Part shown: piece by piece, positions 8,306 to 17,352 of the stretch
Layout: every line of letters starts with the position of its first letter
Numbering within the stretch: the stretch's first letter is position 1
DNA from: Micromonospora zamorensis
Lineage (GTDB): Bacteria > Actinomycetota > Actinomycetes > Mycobacteriales > Micromonosporaceae
Reading direction: 5' to 3'
NCBI RefSeq assembly: GCF_900090275.1
Contig: NZ_LT607755.1
Coordinates: 806,001-870,000, forward strand
DNA: 64,000 nucleotides
The notes under the pieces: model-generated
The model's database searches: none
What the model was told of the DNA's origin: nothing
The model's input: the letters and a program-made list of their open reading frames with translations, nothing else
Made by a program: the position numbers and the translations under genes

Positions 8306-10639
8306 ATGGTCTGCCGGTGCGGTGCGCCCGGAGCGGGCGGATCCTGCCGGCCGATCAGCCAGTTCGTGCTGAAGGTGCACAGTCGGTGCGACCTCAGCTG
8401 CGACCACTGCTACGTCTACCAGCACGCCGACCAGACCTGGCGGGGCCGACCGGTGCGGATGCCACCGGCGACGGTCCGCGCTGCCGCACGGCGCATCGCC
8501 GAGCACGCCCGCGAGCACGAGGTGCCGGACGTGCACGTGGTGCTGCACGGCGGTGAGCCGCTGCTGCTGGGTGCCGCCGGGCTGCGCGAGGTGCTGGCCG
8601 AGCTGCAGGCGGCGATCACCCCGTGGACGCGGCTCGACCTGCGCATGCAGACCAACGGTGTGCTGCTCGACGAGGAACTGTGCCAACTGCTCGTCGACTA
8701 CGACGTGCGGGTCGGTGTGTCGTTCGACGGCGACCGTGCCGCCAACGACCGCCACCGGATCTTCGCCCACGGCGGCAGCAGCCACGACCAGGTCCGGCGG
8801 GCCCTGGCCCTGCTCCGGCGACCGGCGTACCGCAGCAGCTACGCCGGCATCCTCTGCACTGTCGACGTCCGCAACGATCCCGACCGGGTCTACGAGGCGC
8901 TGCTGGCCGAGAGTCCGCCCCGGGTCGACCTGCTGCTGCCCCACGCCACCTGGGACCACCCACCGGAGCGTCCCGGCCCCGGCTCCACCCCGTACGCGGA
9001 CTGGCTGGGGCGGATCCACCGGCGGTGGGTGGACGACGGGCGCCCCGGGTCGATCCGGCTGTTCGAGGCGCTGATGCCGGGTGGCGGCGGCACCGAGGCG
9101 TTCGGCCTCGCGCCGGCCGACGTGCTGGTGGTCGAGGCCGACGGCACCTGGGAGCAGGTCGACTCGCTGAAGACGGCATACCATGGCGCGGCCGGCACCG
9201 GGTTCGACGTGTTCGACCATTCGGTGGACGAGGCCGCCCGGCATCCCGGGGTGGCCATCCGACAGGACGGCGTGCAGGGGCTCTGTGCCACCTGCCGGGC
9301 CTGCCCGGTGGTCGACCGTTGCGGCGGAGGCCTGTACGCCCACCGCTGGCGCACCGGCTCCGGCTTCGACAATCCCTCGGTCTACTGCGCCGACCTGCTC
9401 AGCCTGATCGACACTGTGGACGCCTACCCGGCGCCCGGCCACGTCGCGCCCAGCGTGTGGTCCGCCGCCTCTCCGGTCGACGACCTGCTGGACGACCTGG
9501 CGACCGGGCACGGGTCGCCGCAGACCGTGAGACGAATCGCCGACGACCAGTTGGCCATCACCCGGATGCTGTTGGCGGCCTGTCGGGAGTTGTCCGACAG
9601 CGCGGCCGCCTGGGAGGTGCTCGCCGACCTTGAGCTGAAGGCGCCGGAGGCGGTCCGAGCGGTCCTGGAGCACCCCTTCGTCCGCCCGTGGCTGGTGCAC
9701 CGCCTCGACCCGTCGGCCCGGTCCGGCGCCCGCGCGGCTGCCGACCCCCTGCCGGCCCTCGCCGTCGCCGCGGCCGTCCGGGTGGGCGTCCCCGTCACTG
9801 TGGACGTCCCGGTGCGGGCCGACGCGATCACGGTGCCCACGCTCGGCAGCCTGCTGCTGTCCGGTCTGGGGGAGCACGCCGAGGTGACAGTCCTGCCCGG
9901 TGGGTTCCGGGTCCGGGGCGGGTCGGCGGACCGGACCGTCCTCCTCGACACGGTCGAGCCGTCGGCCGGCTGGCGACCGGTGCGCGACGTGCCGACGCCG
10001 GCTGGTCGGCTGTCCATCGAGGACGGCGATCCGTACCGGGACTGCTACGGCCAGCCGGTGGCATCGCGCCTGGACACCCCGGCCGCGCAGGCGTTGGGCC
10101 GTACCCTGGTCGAGGCCTGGCAGATCGTGCGCCGGGACGTGCCGGCGCACGCGGCGGCGCTCGACGGCGGTCTGCGCGCCGTCGTGCCGCTGGCACCCGA
10201 CCCGGCGCGACCACTGCGCAGCGCGACCGCCCGGCACGCGTTCGGCGCGGTCGCCGTCACCCCCCATCCGGACCCGGAGACGATGGCGGTGCTGCTCGTG
10301 CACGAGTGGCAGCACGCGAAACTCGGTGCCGTGCTCGACCGGTACGACCTGGTGGCACCCGGGCACAGCCCCCGGATCACGGTGCCGTGGCGCCCCGACC
10401 CGCGGCCACCCGAGGGGGTCCTCCAGGGGGTGTACGCCCACCTGGCCGTCACCCAGGTGTGGCGGGCCCGGGCAGCGACCGACGGCGGGGAAGCGTCGGC
10501 GCACGCCGCCCGTTACCTGGCGTGGACCCGGGACGGCGCCGACGCGCTGCTGGCCAGCCGGTCGCTCACCACGGCCGGTGAGCGGTTCGTCGGTCAGCTG
10601 CGCCACGCCCTGGAGGAGACCGGTGTCGGGTCCCGATGA
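8306..10639 (+). CDS. fxsB: Radical SAM/SPASM maturase FxsB with HExxH extension
   Basis: Peptide-modifying radical SAM enzyme of 777 residues. The 4Fe-4S motif is CDLSCDHC (Cys28, Cys32, Cys35). A Cys-rich SPASM region (about 326-360: CATCRACPVVDRCGGG and a later Cys) holds auxiliary clusters. The C-terminal half (about 400-777) is a separate domain carrying HEWQH at residues 666-670, an intact HExxH zinc-hydrolase motif. FxsB-type enzymes form three-residue cyclophanes on F-x-S motifs. The extension could trim the leader or act elsewhere (inference). It begins 3 bases after fxsA and overlaps the next gene by 17 bases. Confidence 0.92.
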   Translation: MVCRCGAPGAGGSCRPISQFVLKVHSRCDLSCDHCYVYQHADQTWRGRPVRMPPATVRAAARRIAEHAREHEVPDVHVVLHGGEPLLLGAAGLREVLAELQAAITPWTRLDLRMQTNGVLLDEELCQLLVDYDVRVGVSFDGDRAANDRHRIFAHGGSSHDQVRRALALLRRPAYRSSYAGILCTVDVRNDPDRVYEALLAESPPRVDLLLPHATWDHPPERPGPGSTPYADWLGRIHRRWVDDGRPGSIRLFEALMPGGGGTEAFGLAPADVLVVEADGTWEQVDSLKTAYHGAAGTGFDVFDHSVDEAARHPGVAIRQDGVQGLCATCRACPVVDRCGGGLYAHRWRTGSGFDNPSVYCADLLSLIDTVDAYPAPGHVAPSVWSAASPVDDLLDDLATGHGSPQTVRRIADDQLAITRMLLAACRELSDSAAAWEVLADLELKAPEAVRAVLEHPFVRPWLVHRLDPSARSGARAAADPLPALAVAAAVRVGVPVTVDVPVRADAITVPTLGSLLLSGLGEHAEVTVLPGGFRVRGGSADRTVLLDTVEPSAGWRPVRDVPTPAGRLSIEDGDPYRDCYGQPVASRLDTPAAQALGRTLVEAWQIVRRDVPAHAAALDGGLRAVVPLAPDPARPLRSATARHAFGAVAVTPHPDPETMAVLLVHEWQHAKLGAVLDRYDLVAPGHSPRITVPWRPDPRPPEGVLQGVYAHLAVTQVWRARAATDGGEASAHAARYLAWTRDGADALLASRSLTTAGERFVGQLRHALEETGVGSR

Positions 10640-11447
10640 ACGGCATCTGCCCGCCCTGGGCCGTCCCCACCTTGCCGACGATCTGCGGGCGTTGGGCGTA
10701 CGCCCGGGTGTGTGCCTCCTGGTGCACTGCGGTCTGCGCCGGGTGGGCCCGCTGGAGCACGGTCCCGCGACCCTCGCCGGCGCCCTGCGGGACGTCCTCG
10801 GCCCGGCCGGCACGCTGCTGGTGCCCACCCAGACCGACGGCAACTCGACCACCTCCCGGGCCCACCTGGCGGCCGTCGCCGGGATGGACCGGGCGCAACG
10901 CGAGCGGTACGAGGCGGCGCTGCCGGGCTGGGACCGCCAGACCACGCCCTCGCAGCGGATGGGCGTGCTCGCCGAGTACGTCCGCTGTGCCCCCGGTGCG
11001 GTTCGCAGTGACCATCCCCAGACCTCGTTCGCCGCGCTCGGCCCTCGGGCCCGGCAGCTCACCGACGGCCACGATCTCACCTGCCACCTGGGAGAACGCT
11101 CACCGGTGGGTGGCCTGTACGCGGCCGACGGGCAGATCCTGCTGCTCGGCCTCGGTTACGAGGCGTGCAGCGCCCTGCACCTGGCCGAGTACCGGCTGCC
11201 GGTGCCGACGCCGGAGCGCGACTACCGCTGTTTCCGGCTCGTCGACGGCCGCCGCGTACGTCTCGACTTCCGCGGGCTCGACCTGGACGACCGCGACTTT
11301 CCGCGGGTGGGTGCCGCGCTCGACGGCACACCGATCGTCCGGCACGGGCGGGTCGGGCGGGCCCAGGCTCGCCTGCTGCCGGCGCGAGCCGCCGTGGACT
11401 TCGCGGTCGGCTGGTTCGCCGCGAATCGCCTGGCAGCGCAGCGTTGA
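10623..11447 (+). CDS. AAC(3)-family N-acetyltransferase in the FxS cluster
   Basis: Antibiotic_NAT/YokD-fold acetyl-CoA-dependent acetyltransferase, 274 residues. Recognisable segments are GVCLLVHCGLRRVG, LLVPTQT and SDHPQTSFAALG; the last contains the His of the family active site. A further segment is LLLGLGYEACSALHLAEY. The GTG start at 10623 lies inside the end of fxsB (17-base overlap), which implies translational coupling and a cluster role. Relatives acetylate the 3-amino group of aminoglycosides. Here the substrate may instead be the modified peptide or a self-protection target. Resistance should not be assumed. Confidence 0.85.
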   Translation: MSGPDERHLPALGRPHLADDLRALGVRPGVCLLVHCGLRRVGPLEHGPATLAGALRDVLGPAGTLLVPTQTDGNSTTSRAHLAAVAGMDRAQRERYEAALPGWDRQTTPSQRMGVLAEYVRCAPGAVRSDHPQTSFAALGPRARQLTDGHDLTCHLGERSPVGGLYAADGQILLLGLGYEACSALHLAEYRLPVPTPERDYRCFRLVDGRRVRLDFRGLDLDDRDFPRVGAALDGTPIVRHGRVGRAQARLLPARAAVDFAVGWFAANRLAAQR

Positions 11448-11493
11448 CGCGGGGACTACGCTGATGTTCCGGCCGCGTGGGGAGGGCGGAGGG

Positions 11494-12153
11494 GTGAGCA
11501 CAGTGGACGCACCCTCCAGACTGCGCGCCCCGCTTTTCTTCATCAGCTATTCCCGGGCCCCGGTCGGCCGCGCCACCGGCAAACCCGCCGAGTACGTCTC
11601 CCGGTTCTTCGAGGACCTCTCCGTCCACGTCAGTGAGCTGGTCGGCCCGGTGACCGGAGTGGACGCCGGCTTTCTGGACAGCTCCATCGCCGGCGGTGAA
11701 CGGTGGAGCCCGGAGCTGCTCCAGGCCGCCGGCACCTGCCAGGTCTTCGTCCCGCTGGTGTCCAGCGCGCTGCTCGGCAGTGACTGGTGCGGCCGGGAGT
11801 GGGACGCGTTCTCCCGCCGGACGATCGTCCCGCGGCACAGCTCCGCCTCGCCCCACGAGACGGCCATCGTGCCGGTCACCTGGTCGCCGACGAACGGCAC
11901 GGCGCTGCCCCGGGTGCTCCGCGACATCCAACGGTTCACCCCGACCGCCGTGCCGGATCCCGACATCGCGGTGCACTACCAGCGGGATGGGGTCTACGGG
12001 TTGCTGACCATGCAGTGGGAGAACGCGTACCGGGCGGTGGTCTGGCGGCTCGCCCAGCGGATCGTGGCGATCCACCGGTCGTACGTGGTGCAGCCCTGGG
12101 TGCCGGCGAGCGTGGACGAGCTGTGCAACCGGTTCAACGAGGAGCCGGGATGA
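11494..12153 (+). CDS. fxsC: TIR-like protein FxsC (first copy)
   Basis: TIR-like domain protein of 219 residues. It opens with PLFFISYSR, a TIR beta-strand A signature. Later segments are VDAGFLDSSIAGGERWSPEL and CQVFVPLVSSALL, matching the domain core. A helical C-terminal part follows. The GTG start at 11494 has GGAGGG about 7 bases upstream; an in-frame ATG at 11464 is the alternative. It overlaps the second fxsC by 4 bases (ATGA). Members of this family occur with FxsA and FxsB. Whether it cleaves NAD+ or only scaffolds is unknown; I did not verify a catalytic Glu. Confidence 0.82.
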   Translation: MSTVDAPSRLRAPLFFISYSRAPVGRATGKPAEYVSRFFEDLSVHVSELVGPVTGVDAGFLDSSIAGGERWSPELLQAAGTCQVFVPLVSSALLGSDWCGREWDAFSRRTIVPRHSSASPHETAIVPVTWSPTNGTALPRVLRDIQRFTPTAVPDPDIAVHYQRDGVYGLLTMQWENAYRAVVWRLAQRIVAIHRSYVVQPWVPASVDELCNRFNEEPG

Positions 12154-13421
12154 GCCCGCCGACGGACCGGCGCCGACCGGCAGCGCGCGGGACGTACTTC
12201 TTCCTCAGCTACGCCCACTCGGCACCCCCGCCGGGCGCCCGCGCCGACGCCGACGTCTGGGTCGGCCAGTTCTTCGCCGACCTGTCCGACGAGGTGCGGC
12301 GCCAGGCGCGACCGGTGGCGGGGATGCGGATTGGCTTCTTCGACCAGCACATCCCGTTGGGCGCCGACTGGAAGGCGGCTCTCGCGGAGGCGCTGGGCGA
12401 CGCCGAGGTCTTCGTTCCGCTCTACTCGCCCGGCTACTTCAGTCGCCCGTGGGCGTTGGGGGAGCAGGAGTCCTTCCGGGCCCGGCTGGCCGCCGCCGGG
12501 TCGGCCCGGCTGGCCGCCGGCCACCTCACCCCGGTGCTGTGGATCCCGTTCCCACCGTGGGAGACGCATCCGGAGCTGGACGGCGCCCTGGACCTGGGCC
12601 GGGACGTCCCGGCATACGCCGAGGACGGCCTGCGGGCGTTCTGCATGCTGGCCTCCTACCGGGCACAGTACGAGCTTCTGCTGAGCCGCCTGGCCAGCCG
12701 GATCGTGCACACCGCCGAGCGGCGACCGCTGGGTCCGTCCCGCGCGCCGGGCCTCGACGAGGTCGTCCGCCCGGGGCCGACCGACCCGGACTTCGTCGTC
12801 GCCGTCCTGGCGCCGACCCGGGACCACCTGCCGACCGACCGCGACCCCGCCGGCTACGCGGCCAGCGGCCGGCTGTGGCGACCGTACGGGCGCCGCCAGG
12901 AGCTGCCCGCCGCCGAGTACGCGGCCAGCACCGCCGAGCGGCTCGGGCTGTCCGCCCGCACGGCGGACTTCGCGCAGGCCGCCGGGCTGCTCGATCGCCG
13001 ACCGGCCGTGCTGCTTGTCGACCCGTGGATCGCGGCCTCGCCGGACGCCGCCGCGATCCTCTCCGGCCAGCTGCACGGCCTGCGGGAGTGGGTGGTTCCA
13101 CTGGTGGTCACCGACGACGACGACACCCAGGACGCCAGCCGGTGGGCGACCGAGGTGACGCAACTGCTGCACGACGCCGGCCTGCCCCAGGTCAAGCGGG
13201 CGTGCAGCATGCCGGAGTTCGTCGACCTGATGCCGGCGCTGGTCACCGAGGCTCGCCGTCAGTTCCTCAAGTACGGCCCGGTGGTTCCCTTCGAACCGCC
13301 GCCGGAGCCGGTGCCGAGCCTGCGTGACGGCCTGCCGCCGGCCGGCTCGACCGTCACCCCCGATCCCGCGTCCACGCCTGACGATCCGGCCCCATTGCGT
13401 CCCCACGGAGAAAACCGATGA
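12150..13421 (+). CDS. fxsC: TIR-like protein FxsC (second, longer copy)
   Basis: Second FxsC-like protein, 423 residues. The N-terminal TIR-like domain starts TYFFLSYAHSAPP and continues GFFDQHIPLGADWKAAL and AEVFVPLYSPGYF. A second region (about 210-390) resembles the FxsC C-terminal domain, with alternating strands and helices (DFVVAVLAPTRDHLP, PAVLLVDPWIAASPD, EWVVPLVVTDDDD). A Pro-rich tail ends the protein. It overlaps both neighbours by 4 bases. The two FxsC proteins differ in length, so they probably have different partners in one complex (inference). Confidence 0.82.
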   Translation: MSPPTDRRRPAARGTYFFLSYAHSAPPPGARADADVWVGQFFADLSDEVRRQARPVAGMRIGFFDQHIPLGADWKAALAEALGDAEVFVPLYSPGYFSRPWALGEQESFRARLAAAGSARLAAGHLTPVLWIPFPPWETHPELDGALDLGRDVPAYAEDGLRAFCMLASYRAQYELLLSRLASRIVHTAERRPLGPSRAPGLDEVVRPGPTDPDFVVAVLAPTRDHLPTDRDPAGYAASGRLWRPYGRRQELPAAEYAASTAERLGLSARTADFAQAAGLLDRRPAVLLVDPWIAASPDAAAILSGQLHGLREWVVPLVVTDDDDTQDASRWATEVTQLLHDAGLPQVKRACSMPEFVDLMPALVTEARRQFLKYGPVVPFEPPPEPVPSLRDGLPPAGSTVTPDPASTPDDPAPLRPHGENR

Positions 13422-16400
13422 ACAACGATCGCGAAGGCCAGGTCGTCACCTTCTACTCGTTCAAGGGTGGGACGGGCCGGACGATGGCGTTGGCCAATGT
13501 GGCCTGGATCCTCGCGGCCAGTGGCCGGCGGGTGCTCGTCGCCGACTGGGACCTCGAGTCACCCGGCCTGCACCGCTTCTTCCACCCGTTCCTCGACGCC
13601 GAGGCGATCCAGGGCACCAGCGGTGTGATCGACATGATCCGCGACTACGAGTGGGAGACCACCCGGGTCGACGACCGGCCGGACCGCTGGATGGAGCAGT
13701 ACGCCCGGGTGGGGCGGCACGCCTTCTCGCTGCGCTGGAACTTCCCCGACGGCGGGGGTCTGGACTTCCTCTCCGCGGGCCGGCAGAACAGCGACTATGC
13801 CGTCTCGGTGAGCGGGCTGGACTGGGACAACTTCTACAACCGGCTGGGCGGTGCGCAGTTCTTCGAAGCGCTGCGGGCGGACATGAAGCGCCAGTACGAC
13901 TTCACCCTGATCGACAGCCGGACAGGGTTGAGCGACGTCGCCGACATCTGCACACTGCACCTTCCGGACACGCTGGTCGACTGTTTCACCCTCAGCGACC
14001 AGGGCATCGACGGCGCGGCCCGGGTGGCGCACTCGGTACGCGACAGGTACCGGCGGCGTGACATCCGCGTCCTGCCGGTGCCGATGCGCGTCGACCAGGC
14101 CGAGAAGGAGCGGGCCGAGGCGGGTCGTCTGCTGGCCATGCGGCGGTTCGCCGGGTTGCCCGCGGGCATGACCGAGGCCGAGCGGCGGCGCTACTGGGCT
14201 GCCGTCGAGGTCCCGTACCGGCCGTTCTACGCGTACGAGGAGACACTGGCGACGTTCGGGGACCCGCCCGGCTCGCCGACGTCGCTGCTGGCCGCGTTCG
14301 AGACGTTGACCGGGATCCTCACCGACGGCGCGGTGACCGCGCTGCCGCTGATGGACGAGTCGGTGCGGGAGCGGGGCAAGGCCCGTTTCCGTCGACGCAC
14401 CGAGGCGATCGACGACCAGATCGTGCTCCGGTGTGCGCCGGAGGACGCCATCTGGGCCGAGTGGCTGGAGCGGGTGCTCAGCTCGGCGGGGTTGCGGGTG
14501 GTGGAGCCCACGGCCGCCGTCGGGTCCGCGGGCACGCCCGCGCCGCGCACGCTGACAGTGGTCTCGCCGGCCTACGTGGCGACGCCGTCCGGCGGTCTGC
14601 CCGACCGGGACACCAGCACCGGTTCCACGGCGCTCGCCGTGTACGTCGCCGACCTGCGCCCGCTGGCGGAGTTCCCCTCCCAGAGCTCCACCAACCTGGT
14701 CAATGTGAGCGCGGCGACCGCCGTGGAGCGGGTGTTGCGGCTGGTCGGCCGGCCGGTGCCGTCGTCTGCGGACGGCCCGGCGGGCGGGAGCACCCGTTTT
14801 CCCGGCACCGAACCGTTGATCTTCAACGCCCCCAACCGGAACGCCCGGTTCACCGGCCGGGAGGACGACCTGGCCCAGCTGCGCGCGCAACTGCAGAGCG
14901 GGGGCAGCGCGGTGGTGCTGCCGGTCGCCCTCCAGGGCATGGGCGGCGTCGGAAAGACACAGGTGGCCCTGGAGTACGTGCACCGTTACAAGACCGCGTA
15001 CGACGTGGTCTGGTGGATCGTGGCGGACCCGCCGCAGTTCGTCGACACCGCCCTGGCCGACCTCGCCAGCCGCCTCGGCATCCTCGCCGGGCCGACCGTG
15101 CCCGACACGGTCCGGTCCGTGTTGCAGGTGCTGGGCCGGGGCGAGCCGTACGAGCGGTGGCTCGTCGTGCTCGACAACGCCGAGGAGCTCGACCAGATCG
15201 AGCCCTTCCTGCCCCAGGGCCCCGGGCACGTCCTGCTGACCTCGCGCAACCGCGCCTGGGGTGACCGGGCGAACCCGATCCAGGTGGACGTCTTCAACCG
15301 CACCGAGAGCGTCGCGCACCTCGCCCAGCGGGTGCCCACGATCAGCGCCGAGGAGGCCGACCGGGTGGCCGAGGCGCTCGGCGACCTGCCGATCGCGGTG
15401 GCGGCGGCTGGCGCGTGGTTGGCCGACACCGGCACGTCGGTCGCCGACTACCTGCGGCAGATCGAGCGGCACGGCCCCAGCGCGCTCTCCGTCGAGGCGA
15501 CCTGGGACCTGTCGCTGAACCGGCTGCTCGACCAGGCGCCCGCCGCGTACCGGCTGTTGCAGCTCTGCTCGGTGCTGGCCCCGGAGATCGCGCTGGAGCT
15601 GATCTACAGCGACGAGATGGCGGCGGCCCTCGTGCCGTTCGACCCGTCGGTGTCGGAACGGCTCGTCCGCGGTGCGCTGGTCCAGCAGATCAACCGGCTC
15701 GCCCTGCTCAAACTCGACGTCCAGGGCGGCCGGGTCCAGGTGCACCGGTTGTTGCAGGCGGTCGTGCGCGACCGGATGACCGACGACGAGATCGACGCGG
15801 CCCGACACCAGGTGCACCTGGTGCTGGCGGCGTCCCGGCCCCGCGGTGACGTGGACGACCCGACCACCTGGCCCCGGCTGCGGATGCTCTGGCCGCACCT
15901 GGAGGTCTCCGAGGCGTTGAACTGCCCCGACGAGTCGGTGTGTCAGCTGCTCATCGACCGGGTCCGCTACCTGTGGCAGCGCGGCGGTCTGGACCAGGCC
16001 GACGGGTTCAGTCAGGAGGTGGACGAGACCTGGTCCGCCCGGCTCGGCGACACGCACGAAGAGGTCGAGGCGTCCGCGCTGGGTCGACAGTTGCTGCACC
16101 TGCGCTTCAACCGCGCGAACATCCTGCGCAGCCTGGGCCGGTTCGACGAGGCCCGGGACCTGGACGAGGCGGTGCTGGCCGAGCAACGCCGGCTGCTCGG
16201 CCCGATGCACCCGCACAGTCTGATGACCGCCGGCAGCCTCGGCGGTGACCTGCGCGCGCTCGGCCGGTACGCCGAGGCGCTGGAACGGGACCGGTCCACG
16301 TACGCCTCCTGGCTCCAGGTGTTCGGCGAGGACCACCCCCGGACGTTGAGCGCGGCCAACAACCTCGCCGTCTCCTACCGGCTGGTCGGCGACTACCGGT

Positions 16401-17287
16401 CCGCCCGCAGGTGGGACGACGAGGTGCACCAGCGGCGGCGGCTGGTGCTCGGCCCCACCCACCCGTACACCCTGGTCTCCGCCGTGCGTCTGGGCAGCGA
16501 CCTGCGGGAAGCCGGTGAGTACGAGCGGTCGGTCACCCTGCTGCGCACCGTGTACGACACGTACTGCGAGGTGCTCGGGCCGGACGACGGCCAGAGTCTC
16601 GCCGCGCAGGTCAACCTGGCGGTGTCACTGCGCAGCGCCGGCCGGGGAGCCGAGGCCGCGCCGATGTTCGAGACGGCCTACCGCGAGCTCGACGAACGCT
16701 TCGGACCGGACAACCCGGACACGGTGGCGTCCCGGTCGAGCCGTGCGGCGAACCTTCTGGCCGTCGGCGACGCGGCCAGGGCGTTCACGGAGATGACCGC
16801 CGTGAGCCAGGCGTACGAGGAACAGCTGCGCCTCGGCGCGGAGCACCCGCACACGCTGGCGACGCTGAGCAACATCTCCGCTGCTGAGCGCGCGCTCGGG
16901 CGCAGGTCGGATGCCCGTGCGTCGGCGGCCCGGGCCTCCGGCGAGCTGCGCAAGGTGCTCGGCCCCGACCACCCGCACACCCTTGCCGCGGACGTGAACC
17001 ACGCGGTGTGCCTCGCCGAGGAGGGGGAGTGGGACTCGGCGCGGGAGCGACTGCGGGAGACCGCCGGTCGCCTGGCCACGGTGATCGGCGCGGATCACCC
17101 CGACACGCTGCGCTGCCGCGGTGATCTCTCCCTGGTGTCGAGGCGGGCCGGTGGCGAGGCCCCCGCCGAGGACGTCGGCGCGGTGGCGGACCGGCTGGCC
17201 GAGGTGATCGGCCCGGAGCATCCGACGGTGCAGACCCTGCGTGAGCGGCGGTTCGTCGTCCGGGTGATCGACCCGCACACGATCTGA
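13418..17287 (+). CDS. fxsT: FxSxx-COOH system TPR/NB-ARC protein FxsT
   Basis: Large multidomain protein of 1289 residues. Residues 1-300 are a MinD/ParA-like ATPase with the deviant Walker A KGGTGRT (16-22). Residues about 328-440 are an FxsC/TIR-like domain. An NB-ARC (STAND) ATPase follows from about 473, with Walker A GMGGVGKT near 508, Walker B WLVVLDN near 580 and LLTSRN near 606. A winged-helix region comes next. From about 885 to the end there are roughly eight kinesin-light-chain-like TPRs, marked by LGPxHPxTL. STAND proteins act as ligand-gated switches; here the TPRs would be the sensor. It is the last gene of the operon. Confidence 0.92.
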   Translation: MNNDREGQVVTFYSFKGGTGRTMALANVAWILAASGRRVLVADWDLESPGLHRFFHPFLDAEAIQGTSGVIDMIRDYEWETTRVDDRPDRWMEQYARVGRHAFSLRWNFPDGGGLDFLSAGRQNSDYAVSVSGLDWDNFYNRLGGAQFFEALRADMKRQYDFTLIDSRTGLSDVADICTLHLPDTLVDCFTLSDQGIDGAARVAHSVRDRYRRRDIRVLPVPMRVDQAEKERAEAGRLLAMRRFAGLPAGMTEAERRRYWAAVEVPYRPFYAYEETLATFGDPPGSPTSLLAAFETLTGILTDGAVTALPLMDESVRERGKARFRRRTEAIDDQIVLRCAPEDAIWAEWLERVLSSAGLRVVEPTAAVGSAGTPAPRTLTVVSPAYVATPSGGLPDRDTSTGSTALAVYVADLRPLAEFPSQSSTNLVNVSAATAVERVLRLVGRPVPSSADGPAGGSTRFPGTEPLIFNAPNRNARFTGREDDLAQLRAQLQSGGSAVVLPVALQGMGGVGKTQVALEYVHRYKTAYDVVWWIVADPPQFVDTALADLASRLGILAGPTVPDTVRSVLQVLGRGEPYERWLVVLDNAEELDQIEPFLPQGPGHVLLTSRNRAWGDRANPIQVDVFNRTESVAHLAQRVPTISAEEADRVAEALGDLPIAVAAAGAWLADTGTSVADYLRQIERHGPSALSVEATWDLSLNRLLDQAPAAYRLLQLCSVLAPEIALELIYSDEMAAALVPFDPSVSERLVRGALVQQINRLALLKLDVQGGRVQVHRLLQAVVRDRMTDDEIDAARHQVHLVLAASRPRGDVDDPTTWPRLRMLWPHLEVSEALNCPDESVCQLLIDRVRYLWQRGGLDQADGFSQEVDETWSARLGDTHEEVEASALGRQLLHLRFNRANILRSLGRFDEARDLDEAVLAEQRRLLGPMHPHSLMTAGSLGGDLRALGRYAEALERDRSTYASWLQVFGEDHPRTLSAANNLAVSYRLVGDYRSARRWDDEVHQRRRLVLGPTHPYTLVSAVRLGSDLREAGEYERSVTLLRTVYDTYCEVLGPDDGQSLAAQVNLAVSLRSAGRGAEAAPMFETAYRELDERFGPDNPDTVASRSSRAANLLAVGDAARAFTEMTAVSQAYEEQLRLGAEHPHTLATLSNISAAERALGRRSDARASAARASGELRKVLGPDHPHTLAADVNHAVCLAEEGEWDSARERLRETAGRLATVIGADHPDTLRCRGDLSLVSRRAGGEAPAEDVGAVADRLAEVIGPEHPTVQTLRERRFVVRVIDPHTI

Positions 17288-17352
17288 CCGGGGTTGGTCC
17301 GGCGGGGTGGGTCAGGTCCGCCTCGCCGGGCCGAGCACTGAACGACTGTCGG

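Noticed and set aside
8135..11080. 981-codon reverse open frame across fxsB and the acetyltransferase gene
   Set aside because: Antisense of recognisable radical SAM and AAC(3) proteins; composition Arg/Pro/Gly-rich with no family resemblance and no ribosome site.
10623..11447. Calling the AAC(3)-family gene an antibiotic-resistance gene
   Set aside because: Its coupling to fxsB suggests a cluster role; the family is broad and the substrate cannot be read from sequence.
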